The notes under the pieces were generated by a model. That model saw only the letters and a list, made by a program, of their open reading frames with translations. It ran no database searches and was not told where the DNA came from. Positions 1 through 9,331 of a stretch of DNA of 61,519 bases are shown piece after piece. The first letter of the stretch is position 1. Every line of letters starts with the position of its first letter. The position numbers and the translations under genes were made by a program. The DNA is taken from contig JAIPFM010000156.1 in the NCBI GenBank assembly GCA_021736645.1, positions 1 to 61,519 of the forward strand, read 5' to 3'. The DNA comes from Phycisphaerae bacterium. GTDB lineage: Bacteria; Planctomycetota; Phycisphaerae; Sedimentisphaerales; Anaerobacaceae.

Positions 1-217
1 TCCTTTCTGCTGCTATGAAGGTCTTTAATCCACGCAAAAGAGTTTACAGGAGGCGTTGCCATTAAACAAGGCGAGTTTATATATAGGCATGGTAAGCAGT
101 TGCTTTGCAGCCGGAGTCTATAGAGCCAGGCCGTTGTTTTCCCTTGATCGGCCTCACTTCAAGGGTATAATCCTTGCTGAAGGCTGTATAGTCATTCCAA
201 ATAGGATCAAGACTGTC
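1..217. other. left-edge non-coding stretch
   Basis: No convincing coding region. The reading frame of the first gene extends back to an ATG at 56, but residues encoded before 218 look like untranslated leader: the hydrophobic signal peptide begins at the ATG at 218. No tRNA or terminator was recognised. Confidence 0.5.
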
Positions 218-1411
218 ATGAAGGTATTTATCATACTACTGATCGCCTGGACTTCTGTGGCTCAGGTCCATGCGCAGACTGACATCCTGCAGGGTCCCAT
301 CTTTGCGCTCCAGGAAAAACATGTTCACTCCAGCAGTATCGTGGAATGTCCGAACGGGGACTTTCTGGTGTGCTGGTTTTACGGCTCCGGCGAACGCACG
401 GCCAATGACGTGCTGATTCAGGGTGCAAGATTGAAAAAGGGCAGCAAGACCTGGAGTCCTGTGTTTCTCATGGCAGACACACCGGACGTTCCGGACTGCA
501 ACCCCGTGCTTTTCATTGATCATCAGGCACGTTTGTGGTTGTTCTGGATTGTGGTGCGTGCGAATCGGTGGGAGCAGTCCATCCTGAAATACCGTATCGC
601 CACCGACTATCAGGGAACAGGGTCTCCGACCTGGGATTGGCAAGACATGATTCTGCTGCAGCCAGGAGACATTTTTGCCACAACCATTGAATCTGTGTTC
701 AAAACACTCACACCGCAGACACAGATGTGGGCTGAATATGCACCCCGGTATGCCACCATGATCATCGAGGCTGCCAGGGACAAGGCCAAACGCCAGACCG
801 GCTGGATGACACGCACCCATCCCATTGTTCTGCCCACGGGACGAATTCTGCTGCCCCTCTATTCGGATGGGTACAATGTCAGCCTGGTGGCCATCAGTGA
901 CGATCAGGGTGCGCATTGGCGTGCCAGCCAGCCGATCGTGGGATGGGGACCGATTCAACCGAGCATGGTGCGCAAGCAGGATGGGACACTGGCGGCCTTT
1001 ATGCGGGACAGCGGCAACGCCCCGAACCGTGTCCTGATCAGCTCATCCACGGACGAGGGCGGATCGTGGTCACCGGCTGTGGACACGGACATCCCGAATC
1101 CAGGCTCAAGCCTGGAGGTCATTGCCTTACAGGACGGACGCTGGGTCATGGTCTACAATGACACGGAAGCCGGACGGCGCAGCCTGGCTGCAGCCCTGTC
1201 CGATGATGAAGGTAAGACCTGGAAATGGAAGCGGCTTATCGGCCAATCAGAAGATGGACGCGCCTCTTTTGCGTATCCGTCTGTGATTCAGGCAAGGGAT
1301 GGGACCCTGCATCTGACCTATTCTTATAAAGTCGAGACGCAGGCCACTATTCGGTATTGCCGATTCAGGGCAGATTGGATAGCGCACATGGACTCAGGGA
1401 GCACACAATGA
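218..1411 (+). CDS. exported BNR-repeat sialidase-like protein
   Basis: Predicted exported six-bladed beta-propeller of the sialidase/BNR superfamily, 397 residues. Three Asp-boxes are readable: SDDQGAHW (about residue 227), STDEGGSW (about 275) and SDDEGKTW (about 327). The start at 218 is chosen over 56 because it opens a clean signal peptide (MKVFIILLIAWTSVAQVHAQ). The family includes exo-alpha-sialidases and other propeller enzymes acting on acidic sugars, so the exact substrate is open. The stop codon overlaps the ATG of the next gene by 4 nt (ATGA), which suggests translational coupling. It begins a plus-strand run of carbohydrate-active genes. Confidence 0.8.
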   Translation: MKVFIILLIAWTSVAQVHAQTDILQGPIFALQEKHVHSSSIVECPNGDFLVCWFYGSGERTANDVLIQGARLKKGSKTWSPVFLMADTPDVPDCNPVLFIDHQARLWLFWIVVRANRWEQSILKYRIATDYQGTGSPTWDWQDMILLQPGDIFATTIESVFKTLTPQTQMWAEYAPRYATMIIEAARDKAKRQTGWMTRTHPIVLPTGRILLPLYSDGYNVSLVAISDDQGAHWRASQPIVGWGPIQPSMVRKQDGTLAAFMRDSGNAPNRVLISSSTDEGGSWSPAVDTDIPNPGSSLEVIALQDGRWVMVYNDTEAGRRSLAAALSDDEGKTWKWKRLIGQSEDGRASFAYPSVIQARDGTLHLTYSYKVETQATIRYCRFRADWIAHMDSGSTQ

Positions 1412-2031
1412 AAAACAAATGCTTTTATCACTGTCGCTGGTTACTGGTGCTTCTGGTTTGTCAACTGACGCATGTTGCGATACCTGAAGTCACCACTACG
1501 TCGGTCGAGTCACCCGTCCGTATTCTGGTGGTCTACTACTCACGCACCGGTCACACCGAGCGCATGGCCTCCGGCGTTGTCCAGGGGGCCGAATCAGTGC
1601 CCAATGTGGTGACCATGCTCAAGAAGGTGACTGAGGTGACCATAGAGGATCTCAATGCCGCCGATGGGATCATCCTGGGGTGTCCCACCTACTTTGCCAA
1701 CATGCCCGGTGACATGAAGACCCTGATGGACGATTGGAACTGGAAGATGAAGGTGGACTTTACGGACAAGGTGGGAGGTGCCTTTGCCACAGCAGGCGGC
1801 CAGGTGGGCGGGCAGGGCCACGTGGTGACCTCTCTGCTTCTGTTCATGCTGAACAATCGGATGGTTGTGGCGGGCCCTCTGTATCAAAACGAGCAAACCG
1901 GCAGTATCTGGGGCGAACCCGGTGCAGCCGCCATCACAGGACCGCTCGATCCTGGTGTGAGCACACAAGAACTGGACGGGGCCCGAAAACTGGGCAGACG
2001 CATCGCCCTGCTGGCGGCAAAGATGAAGTAG
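1408..2031 (+). CDS. exported flavodoxin-like protein
   Basis: Flavodoxin/WrbA-like FMN-binding fold, 207 residues. The phosphate-binding loop YYSRTGHTER lies at about residues 43-52. Also present are the flavin-contact segment GCPTYFANMPG and the glycine-rich GGAFATAGGQVGGQGH typical of NAD(P)H:quinone oxidoreductase-type flavodoxins. The start at 1408 overlaps the sialidase-like stop. The protein begins with a hydrophobic segment (WLLVLLVCQLTHVAIP) that looks like a signal peptide or anchor. This is unusual, since most flavodoxins are cytoplasmic. The electron donor and role next to a propeller enzyme are unknown. Confidence 0.8.
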   Translation: MKNKCFYHCRWLLVLLVCQLTHVAIPEVTTTSVESPVRILVVYYSRTGHTERMASGVVQGAESVPNVVTMLKKVTEVTIEDLNAADGIILGCPTYFANMPGDMKTLMDDWNWKMKVDFTDKVGGAFATAGGQVGGQGHVVTSLLLFMLNNRMVVAGPLYQNEQTGSIWGEPGAAAITGPLDPGVSTQELDGARKLGRRIALLAAKMK

Positions 2032-2132
2032 GCCTGCGGCACTGTCGTGATCCGTGATTTCGCGGTTGTATCAAGGACGAGTCTGGGATAAGATGAATTA
2101 TCGACTTGTGATCCGGTAAACTGGAGGTTGTT

Positions 2133-3452
2133 ATGAATCGTCGTGATTTTCTCAAAACCACTGGCGTCGGCTTGACCACGCTGGCGATGACTCTGCCGGC
2201 CATGGGCCAGGGTGATGAAGCACAGGACATGCTCGCCGGGGCAGACGCCAGGATCGATCAATGTCGCAAGGCTCAGGTCACACTGAGACTGACGGATCCC
2301 AGCGGCAATCCTGTCAAGGCATCGACACCGATTCGGGTGGAGCAGACAAAACACAAATTCCTCTTTGGCTGCAATATATTCAAACTGAACCAGTGCAATA
2401 CCGACGCAGACAACGAGGCGTACGCCGAGCGATTCAGTGCCCTATTGAACTTTGCCACACTGCCCTTCTACTGGTGGAACTACGAACGCAACCAGGGACA
2501 GCCCAATGATGAACGCACCCGGGAGATCGTCAAATGGTGCAGGGCCAATCGCATCACCACCAAAGGCCATCCCCTGGCGTGGAACTATATTCAACCGCCC
2601 TGGCTGGCCAAGGATGATCCTGGTGCTGCCATGCGTGCGCAGCTCAAACGTATCGCACGCTGCGTCGAGACGTTTGCCGGCGACATCGACATCTGGGACG
2701 TGGTCAACGAGGCCACACATTACGACCGCCCGTTCTCTGTGGAGAACGCCCCGACACTGACTCAGGCGATCACGGACATGGGCGTTGGCGACTATGTGAG
2801 GCAGGCCTTTGCTGCAGCACGTCAGGCAGGTCCCCATGCCACACTGCTCATCAACGACTACCGCACAGATCCGGCCTACGAAAACAAGGTCATTTCCAAA
2901 CTTGTGGACAGCGGTGGAAATGCCCTGTACGACGTCATTGGCATCCAGTCTCACATGCACGGGGGTGCCTGGGGGGCAAAACGCACGTGGGACGTGTGCG
3001 ATACCTATGCAAAATACGGGGTGCCTCTGCACTACACAGAGACCACCGTGGTGTCCGGCCCCCAAAATGAAACAGGCTGGAAGACCACTGCGCAGGGAGA
3101 AGCATCCCAGGCCCAGGCAGTCTCTGAGTTTTACACGACCCTGTTCTCCCACCCGGCTGTGGAGGCCGTGACATGGTGGGACTTTACAGATCAGAATGCC
3201 TGGCAAGGTGCGCCGGCCGGTCTGGTTCGAGCCGACATGAGCCCAAAGCCGGCGTACGACAGGCTTATGGACCTTGTAAAGAACAAGTGGTGGACCAAAA
3301 CGCAATGTAACACAGGCTTGCAGGGCAAAATAGACGTCACCGGTTTCCTGGGAGACTATCGTGTTTCCGCCGCGGTTAATGGACGCAAACTCATCGGAAC
3401 CTTCACGCTGGATCGGGGCGTCCAAGATGCCATTGAGCTGAAACTTGCGTAG
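2133..3452 (+). CDS. GH10 endo-1,4-beta-xylanase, Tat-exported
   Basis: Glycoside hydrolase family 10, 439 residues, expected to cut internal beta-1,4-xylosidic bonds with retention. It starts with a twin-arginine-type leader (MNRRDFLKTTGVGLTTLAM). Family signatures follow: TKGHPLAWN near residue 143, the acid/base glutamate in WDVVNEA (about E193), IQSHMH near 271, the nucleophile in HYTETTV (about E303), and WWDFTDQNAW near 348. A short C-terminal beta-rich extension (about residues 385-439) may be a binding module. An SD (GGAGG) sits 7 nt before the ATG. Downstream is a GH16 remnant and then a GH127 gene, fitting hemicellulose degradation. Confidence 0.9.
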   Translation: MNRRDFLKTTGVGLTTLAMTLPAMGQGDEAQDMLAGADARIDQCRKAQVTLRLTDPSGNPVKASTPIRVEQTKHKFLFGCNIFKLNQCNTDADNEAYAERFSALLNFATLPFYWWNYERNQGQPNDERTREIVKWCRANRITTKGHPLAWNYIQPPWLAKDDPGAAMRAQLKRIARCVETFAGDIDIWDVVNEATHYDRPFSVENAPTLTQAITDMGVGDYVRQAFAAARQAGPHATLLINDYRTDPAYENKVISKLVDSGGNALYDVIGIQSHMHGGAWGAKRTWDVCDTYAKYGVPLHYTETTVVSGPQNETGWKTTAQGEASQAQAVSEFYTTLFSHPAVEAVTWWDFTDQNAWQGAPAGLVRADMSPKPAYDRLMDLVKNKWWTKTQCNTGLQGKIDVTGFLGDYRVSAAVNGRKLIGTFTLDRGVQDAIELKLA

Positions 3453-3493
3453 CCGATCCCAAGAGTGCGGCCTGACCCCAGAAAGGAATCCAT

Positions 3494-3619
3494 ATGACTC
3501 AATACAAATGCTTCATCCTCAGCCTGGAGGTCGGCACCTGGGCTGGTGACATTGCCAAGGCCGAATTGCCGGACAGCTTCTATGTGGACTATGTGCGCGT
3601 GTACCAGAAGGACAAGTAA
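3494..3619 (+). pseudogene. GH16 C-terminal remnant
   Basis: A 41-codon ORF reading MTQYKCFILSLEVGTWAG... and ending in SFYVDYVRVYQKDK. The pattern of a beta-strand (ILSLEVGTW), a short linker, then YVDYVRVYQ is the last strand pair of GH16 laminarinase/kappa-carrageenase-type domains, which normally span about 230-280 residues. Everything upstream, including the catalytic E-x-D-x-E motif, is missing. It lies between the GH10 and GH127 genes. An AAAGGA sequence precedes the ATG, so it could be translated, but it cannot be an enzyme. Recognition is from the motif alone. Confidence 0.6.
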
Positions 3620-3710
3620 TGTTAAAGATTGCGTCATACTCTATAAAGTACTTTACCAATCTGGTTTCGGATTCACGATTGATCGAACAAAACAGTTCCA
3701 CCAGCCCAAC

Positions 3711-3743
3711 AACCGTGAACCGTGAACCTTCTAACCGTGAACC
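3711..3743. repeat. short GTGAACC direct repeats
   Basis: The heptamer-centred unit ACCGTGAACC occurs three times in 33 bases (AACCGTGAAC-CGTGAACC-TTCT-AACCGTGAACC), just ahead of the GH127 gene. No coding or obvious regulatory function is visible. Confidence 0.6.
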
Positions 3744-3793
3744 AACACTTTTGCCTCATATTGCTAAAGTGTGACATGATCAGGAGTCAAGCC

Positions 3794-5806
3794 ATGAACG
3801 TATCAACGATCAAACGTCGTGAATTTCTCGCAGGCCTCGCTGCAGGCGCTGCGGCATTCGCCCTGCCGTCCCTGTCCGCGGCCGAGGCTGCCTCTAATGC
3901 GTCTCGTGCCCGAAGATCTCCATCGGGTATGACCGATCTGGTGTTCCGCCCCCTGGCGCTGGGCTCTGTGACACCCAAAGGATGGCTCACACGTCAGCTT
4001 CGTATTCAGGCAGACGGCTTGACCGGGCATCTCGACGAATTCTGGCCGGATGTGGCTCAAAGCCAGTGGTTCGGCGGCAAGGCCGAAGGCTGGGAGCGAG
4101 CCCCCTACTGGCTCGACGGTGTCATTCCCCTGGCCTGGATTCTGGACGACAAGACCCTCCAGGCAAAGTGCAAAGGGTATGTTGACAAGATCATTGCAGG
4201 CCAGCGTGCAGACGGCTGGTACGCACCCTACCCTGTGGACGCCGCCACACGCCAGTATGACCTGTGGGCCATTCTCCTGGTGAACAAGGTCCTTATACAA
4301 TACCACGAGGCCACGGGTGAGGCCCCTGTGCTGGATACGGTCGTACGAAACCTCAAGGCCATGCTCCAGATCCTGGACCAGACCCCCCTGTTCGGCTGGG
4401 GCAAGTTCCGCTGGTTTGAAGGCCTCATCAGCGTGTATTACGCCTACGAAATCACCGGTGAAGCCTGGCTTCTGGATCTGGCCGGCAAGCTCCACACCCA
4501 GGGATTCGACTACATGGACTTCTACGCAGGCCAGGATGTCACTCAGCCCACACCGCGGCGCGGCATGTGGCGGTGGGACAAGCATGTGGTGAATACAGGC
4601 ATGGCACTCAAGGCCTATGCCCTGTCATCGCGCATCACACGCAGCAAACATGACCTGGGCTTTGCCACAAAAATGTTTGAGCTCCTGGATCGTTACCATG
4701 GCCAGGTCACCGGCATGTTCACCGGAGACGAGTGTCTGTCCGGCACGAACCCGGTGCAGGGCACGGAACTCTGTGCTGTGGTCGAGACGATGTATTCCCT
4801 CGAGCACCTTATGGCCGTAACAGGCGATGCCGCGTATGGCGACCGCCTGGAACGCATTGCCTTCAATGCCCTGCCTGCCACGTTCGCGCCTGACATGTGG
4901 TCGCACCAGTACGATCAACAGGTCAATCAGGTCCAGTGTACGATCAACCCCGATCACATGTGGAGCTCGAACGGCCCCGAGTCAAACCTGTACGGTCTGG
5001 AACCCAACTATGGGTGCTGCACGTCGAACATGCACCAGGGATGGCCCAAGTTTGCCAGTCACCTGTGGATGCGCGCAGGCGAGGGCCTGGCCGCCGTGGC
5101 CTATGCCCCCAGTACAGCCCGTTTTGAAACACGGGGGGCGTCGGTTCAGGTGGCCCTGGACACGGACTATCCCTTCCGTGACACGCTGCGGTTGACAGTG
5201 ACAGTCGACAAACCGGTTCGATTCCCGCTTCTGCTTCGTGTCCCTGCCTGGGCCGAGGGTGCCACAATCAGCATTCAGGGTGACTCGCAAAAACGACTCA
5301 AACCGGGGACATTCCATCGGATCCAGCGTCAATGGAAGGGTACTGTCACTGCGGAGCTTCGCTTCCCCATGAAGCCGAAGACCTCACATCGCTACAACGG
5401 GGCTGTGGCACTGGAGCGAGGGCCCCTGGTGTATTCGCTGAAGATGGGTGAAGACTGGACCAGGGTCAATGCTGACAAGCCTCACAGAGAACTGCCGCAC
5501 GGTGATTTCGAGGTGCGTCCCACCAGCCCGTGGAATTACGGTCTGGTGCTGGACGACAAGGATCTTGATGCAAGCGTCACCTTTGAGACATTGCCTGTGG
5601 GCGAGCCCCCCTTCTCACCCGACGGCGCAGGCATGGCTGCCAAGGTCCAGGGCCGTCGTCTGTCAAGATGGGGCATGGCCCATGGCTGGGCCGCCGAAGT
5701 CCCGCCCGGAGTTCAGGAGTCCGGAGAGCCTCTTGAATCGTTGACACTCATTCCCTATGGATGCACCAACATCAGGGTCACGGAATTCCCGCGTCTGAAA
5801 CGTTAG
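3794..5806 (+). CDS. GH127 (DUF1680) beta-L-arabinofuranosidase-like, exported
   Basis: About 670 residues, matching the (alpha/alpha)6-barrel plus beta-sandwich layout of GH127. The metal/catalytic set known from the GH127 enzyme HypBA1 is visible: an E-x-C pair in GTELCAVVE (E325, C327) and a CC pair in NYGCCTSN (C408, C409), where the Cys acts as nucleophile with Zn. The start at 3794 is chosen because it has an AGGAG SD and opens a Tat-like leader (KRREFLAGLAAGAAAFALPS). It probably releases arabinofuranose side chains, which would complement the GH10 enzyme. The next gene starts 10 nt downstream, so the two are likely co-transcribed. Confidence 0.88.
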   Translation: MNVSTIKRREFLAGLAAGAAAFALPSLSAAEAASNASRARRSPSGMTDLVFRPLALGSVTPKGWLTRQLRIQADGLTGHLDEFWPDVAQSQWFGGKAEGWERAPYWLDGVIPLAWILDDKTLQAKCKGYVDKIIAGQRADGWYAPYPVDAATRQYDLWAILLVNKVLIQYHEATGEAPVLDTVVRNLKAMLQILDQTPLFGWGKFRWFEGLISVYYAYEITGEAWLLDLAGKLHTQGFDYMDFYAGQDVTQPTPRRGMWRWDKHVVNTGMALKAYALSSRITRSKHDLGFATKMFELLDRYHGQVTGMFTGDECLSGTNPVQGTELCAVVETMYSLEHLMAVTGDAAYGDRLERIAFNALPATFAPDMWSHQYDQQVNQVQCTINPDHMWSSNGPESNLYGLEPNYGCCTSNMHQGWPKFASHLWMRAGEGLAAVAYAPSTARFETRGASVQVALDTDYPFRDTLRLTVTVDKPVRFPLLLRVPAWAEGATISIQGDSQKRLKPGTFHRIQRQWKGTVTAELRFPMKPKTSHRYNGAVALERGPLVYSLKMGEDWTRVNADKPHRELPHGDFEVRPTSPWNYGLVLDDKDLDASVTFETLPVGEPPFSPDGAGMAAKVQGRRLSRWGMAHGWAAEVPPGVQESGEPLESLTLIPYGCTNIRVTEFPRLKR

Positions 5807-5816
5807 GATAAGGCGT

Positions 5817-7196
5817 ATGGTGAATGACAGTGTCAAATCAAAGGCAAAACGTGCAGGGTTCATTTTGTGTGTGTATGTGCTGTCCATGTGCGGCTCGGCC
5901 CACGGCGAAATCGGGGTAAATCTGCGTTTTGATGTGACTGACGTGGGCAAGACAGAATCCACGGGTCGATTATTGAAACCCTGGAAGACCGTGGCCCTGG
6001 AGCCGGAGTATGGTGGGCAGTGGATCGTGGCAGGAGATATTGACGGTGACATGGAGGTGGAGATTGTCAGTGCAGAGAACTTCAACCAGGGCGATGTCCA
6101 TTGCACCAGTTCTGTATCAGCCCAGAATCTCGATGGCACGGTTCTCTGGACCTGGGGCCATCCTGACATCGGGCGAAAGATCTGGCATCATGATGTGGCC
6201 TGCCAGATTCACGACTGGGACAACGACGGCAAAAACGAGGTGGTGTTATGTACCCAGGGAAGGATTGTTGAGCTGGATGGATTGACGGGCCAGGTCAAGG
6301 GTGAGATTGCCATTGCTCAGGACGCCACGGACTGCCTTGTATTCTGCGACCTGTCCGGACAGGGCTATCCCGGTGAATGTCTCGTGAAAGATCGCTACCA
6401 CAGAATCTGGGCCTATGATCACAGCGGCAAGCTTCTGTGGCAGATCACCGATCCGGGCGCATTCCGCACGGCCCACCAACCGCGTCCCATGGACATCGAT
6501 GGTGACGGACGCGACGAGATTATGGCCGGCTATGCCATGCTCAACGCGGACGGTTCTGTGCGTTGGGTCTACAAATCCGAGACTGTCGACCAGGCGAAGG
6601 GACACCTTGACTGTGTTCGTATTTTAAAGAGAGGCGAATCTCCTGAAGATTTCCGGCTTGCCCTGACCTGCTGCGGTGCCAACAATCTGGCCGTGATCAA
6701 TGGCCACGGTCAAGTGATCTGGGAAAGGTCCGGGGTCCATTTCGAATCCATCAATATCGGCAGGATTTTCCCTGACCATTCCGGACCTCAGATATTGGTC
6801 GATATTGATCATCAGCCCCTGGGTAAGAGCCCGCTGTGGGTGCTCAACGCAAATGGGACGAAACTGGGGCAGATCATGGGAGAGTATTCTCGCCATCACT
6901 GCCTGCTGGACTGGACCGGCGATGGCTTCGCGGAGATCATCGTGGCGCATAGCGGTGCCATGTATGACAGGACCGGTCAGCGCATCGCCACGTTCGTGGT
7001 GGATGGGAACCGCCCAGGACAAGCCGCGCAATCCAAGGGCGAGTGGAGCATCCTGGAAGGCGACTTTGACGGGGATGGCAGGAAGGATGTGATGCTGGCC
7101 ACCCCTGAAAAGGTCTACATCTACAGGTGCACAAACGGCGAAAAAGCTCCAGGCAAAGTGCATCTGGGTACAGAACCGAATTTCACTTTATACTGA
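5817..7196 (+). CDS. exported FG-GAP/VCBS beta-propeller protein
   Basis: 459 residues with a signal peptide (GFILCVYVLSMCGSAHG) and repeated calcium-binding FG-GAP loops: DIDGDMEVEIV, DWDNDGKNEVV, DIDGDGRDEIM and GDFDGDGRKDVM. These repeats build a beta-propeller. Similar propellers occur in PL11 rhamnogalacturonan lyases and in carbohydrate-binding proteins, but no catalytic signature was recognised, so only a secreted, possibly polysaccharide-binding role is proposed. The SD (AGGATAAGG) overlaps the end of the GH127 gene, supporting one operon. Confidence 0.8.
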   Translation: MVNDSVKSKAKRAGFILCVYVLSMCGSAHGEIGVNLRFDVTDVGKTESTGRLLKPWKTVALEPEYGGQWIVAGDIDGDMEVEIVSAENFNQGDVHCTSSVSAQNLDGTVLWTWGHPDIGRKIWHHDVACQIHDWDNDGKNEVVLCTQGRIVELDGLTGQVKGEIAIAQDATDCLVFCDLSGQGYPGECLVKDRYHRIWAYDHSGKLLWQITDPGAFRTAHQPRPMDIDGDGRDEIMAGYAMLNADGSVRWVYKSETVDQAKGHLDCVRILKRGESPEDFRLALTCCGANNLAVINGHGQVIWERSGVHFESINIGRIFPDHSGPQILVDIDHQPLGKSPLWVLNANGTKLGQIMGEYSRHHCLLDWTGDGFAEIIVAHSGAMYDRTGQRIATFVVDGNRPGQAAQSKGEWSILEGDFDGDGRKDVMLATPEKVYIYRCTNGEKAPGKVHLGTEPNFTLY

Positions 7197-7232
7197 GTCT
7201 GGACGAAGGCGAGGCCTGATGGAGACCGTTGC

Positions 7233-7511
7233 GTGAATGATGTAACCCGCATTTTAAATGCTATCGAACAGGGCGACACAGGCGCCGCTGAGGCACTTCT
7301 GCCGCTGGTCTACGAAGAGCTGCGCATCCTGGCCAGGCAGAAGTTGATCCAGGAACGACCGGGGCATACACTTCAGCCGACAGCACTGGTCCATGAAGTG
7401 TATCTGCGTCTGCTGGGCCCGGAACCGGCAAACTGGAAGAACCGTGCCCATTTCTTCTATGCAGCGGCTGAGGCCATGCGGCGCATCTTGATTGACAATG
7501 CCCGCCCCTGA
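7233..7511 (+). pseudogene. truncated ECF sigma factor (region 2 only)
   Basis: 92 codons from a GTG start with a GGAGA SD. The product matches the first 92 residues of the intact sigma factor encoded at 8647: both share HTLQ.TALVHE.YLRL and [14 protein letters not shown]. The frame stops right after NARP, exactly where the intact protein continues [10 protein letters not shown], so region 4 (the DNA-binding helix-turn-helix) is absent. The DNA immediately after the break matches the middle of the NTF2-like gene at 15379. It is therefore read as a deletion product. It could still make a region-2 fragment, but not a normal sigma factor. Confidence 0.8.
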
Positions 7512-8466
7512 ATCCGTGGAATTGGCTCCGTCCATCGAGGTTCCCAGTCCGGAACCAACAGGGCTGTCACCCATGGACGCCGATCTGGAATATATAAACC
7601 GCTGGAACGAACACGATATCACCTATATCGCCAAGATGTATCATGCGGACATGACTGTTTTCATTGGCCCCTTTGGCATGACTGTCGATCGCAATCAGGC
7701 AACGGCCATGAACGAGATCTACTTCGCTGCATTTCCGGATATTCAACTCGAACCCATTCGCAGGATTGACATGACGGAAGGCTGGGTACTAACAGAATAT
7801 GTCACCAACGCAACACATCAAGGCGATTATATGGGTGTGCCGGCATCAGGCTATCCAACCGGCATTCGTGCGGTCTGGCTGGCCCACTACGATGCTGACG
7901 GATTGCTGACCGAGATGTCGTTTTACTATGACAATTTAACGCTCATCAACCAGATGATGACCGCTCCGTGGCCTTTGGATGGCATTTGGGTCTCGACCGT
8001 GCCAACGCCTTTGGGCAACTTGGTCATGACGACCACCTATGTGGCACAGGATGCTGCCAAGACTCGCTACAGCGGGTCACTGGATGAAATCAACGCCATG
8101 CCTCTGTTGGCAGAGATATACCCAGGCGCTGATCCCACTCCCAAATGGGCCGGTGGTCAGGCAGAACAGGTCGGTCGCAATAAATACGAGGCCACATACC
8201 TCGGGTACTCTACAAAAATTGTCGAGTCTGAAATAGGAAAGACAACAGAGTTTGCGGGCCTGTTTACAATCAAGGCCTACTTTGAACTTCTGGATCCGGA
8301 CCACCTTCAGGGCCACGGTACGGGATCCTATTATCTGGCGTCACAGGACGCTGACCGTGACGGTTTCCCGGATGAAGGCCAGGCACCGGTTGCATGCGTG
8401 CCCTGGGAATGGACAGGCAGACGCCTGACAGCCATGCCGGGCTGTACGCCCATATCCGGGCAGTAA
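7498..8466 (+). CDS. 5'-truncated NTF2/SnoaL-like protein (duplicate)
   Basis: 322 residues aligning with residues about 151-470 of the protein encoded at 15379: [52 protein letters not shown] and [10 protein letters not shown] are shared. It lacks the signal peptide and first NTF2-like domain of that protein. The ATG at 7498 lies inside the end of the truncated sigma gene in another frame (an in-frame TTG is at 7492), and no SD is apparent. The frame has stayed open and the sequence has diverged evenly, so it may be expressed, but its product would be cytoplasmic. Probably a relic or a gene in decay. Confidence 0.7.
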   Translation: MPAPESVELAPSIEVPSPEPTGLSPMDADLEYINRWNEHDITYIAKMYHADMTVFIGPFGMTVDRNQATAMNEIYFAAFPDIQLEPIRRIDMTEGWVLTEYVTNATHQGDYMGVPASGYPTGIRAVWLAHYDADGLLTEMSFYYDNLTLINQMMTAPWPLDGIWVSTVPTPLGNLVMTTTYVAQDAAKTRYSGSLDEINAMPLLAEIYPGADPTPKWAGGQAEQVGRNKYEATYLGYSTKIVESEIGKTTEFAGLFTIKAYFELLDPDHLQGHGTGSYYLASQDADRDGFPDEGQAPVACVPWEWTGRRLTAMPGCTPISGQ

Positions 8467-8511
8467 CCCCTCTAAGTTTCTAGTCACTTTTCCAGACCCA
8501 CGTCAGGAAGG

Positions 8512-8535
8512 GGCTGCAGGCTCCAGCTTGCAGCC
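8512..8535 (+). terminator. Rho-independent terminator
   Basis: Stem GGCTGCAGGC / GCTTGCAGCC (10 bp with one G-T pair), loop TCCA, followed by TTGTTCTTG. It is homologous to the terminator at 16835, together with about 45 bp of flanking sequence upstream of the stem. Confidence 0.7.
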
Positions 8536-8646
8536 TTGTTCTTGCGCATCTATCCTCATGTATTCCCGACATTCTTAGACTTGCAAAGTCATGGATTATC
8601 GTGGACAATGAGTGGCCGTAAGGTGTGTGCTGGACTGAGAAGATGC

Positions 8647-9219
8647 ATGAGTGATGTAACATTGATCCTGAGTGCCCTGGAACAGGGTGATGACAAGGCC
8701 CTGGACAGGCTGTTGCCGGCGGTCTATCAGGAACTGCGCCTGTTGGCTGCTCAAAAACTCTCGAATGAACGTCCAGACCATACGCTCCAGGCCACGGCCC
8801 TGGTGCATGAGGCCTATCTACGCCTCATCGGGCTGAACCACCAGAGTTACAAGAGCCGGGCCTACTTCTTTGGTGCAGCAGCCGAGGCCATGCGTCGTAT
8901 TTTAATTGAAAACGCTCGACGCAAGCAACGGCTCAAGCGAGGCGGCCAGTTTGAAAAGGCCAACATACCTGACAATGATCTGGCGATTGAGCCGCTGTCC
9001 GATGATCTGTTGGCCCTGGACGAGGCCCTGGACCGACTGGCCCAGGAAGAACCGGCTGTTGCCGAATTGGTGAAGCTGCGTTATTTCGCAGGCATGACCA
9101 TGACACAGGCTGCCCAGATCCTGGATATATCCCGCCGAACTGCCGACCGGCATTGGGCCTATGCCCGGGCCTGGCTGCATCACGAAATGCACAGAAATGA
9201 CACCGTTGGCCCGATCTAG
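8647..9219 (+). CDS. ECF-type RNA polymerase sigma factor
   Basis: 190 residues. Region 2 lies at about 1-90 ([37 protein letters not shown]) and region 4 at about 120-180, with the helix-turn-helix [20 protein letters not shown] at 151-170. It belongs to the ECF group often encoded beside WD40 or PASTA Ser/Thr kinases in Planctomycetes. No anti-sigma factor gene is adjacent; in such groups the neighbouring kinase is thought to control activity. The start at 8647 is preferred because homology with the truncated copy begins there and a GAGAAG precedes it; an in-frame ATG at 8608 is the alternative. Confidence 0.9.
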   Translation: MSDVTLILSALEQGDDKALDRLLPAVYQELRLLAAQKLSNERPDHTLQATALVHEAYLRLIGLNHQSYKSRAYFFGAAAEAMRRILIENARRKQRLKRGGQFEKANIPDNDLAIEPLSDDLLALDEALDRLAQEEPAVAELVKLRYFAGMTMTQAAQILDISRRTADRHWAYARAWLHHEMHRNDTVGPI

Positions 9220-9331
9220 GTGCATGATTCAGACTTTTTTCCACGATTACCAATTTTTCCTGGCGTATTCTTTGCGCACATGTCGCAGGTAAACGTGAAG
9301 ACCATATTGACTTTAAAACCGTAGGTTCGCT

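Noticed and set aside
3711-3743. GTGAACC repeats as a CRISPR-like array
   Set aside because: Units are 7-10 bp with 0-4 bp spacing; no spacers and no cas genes.
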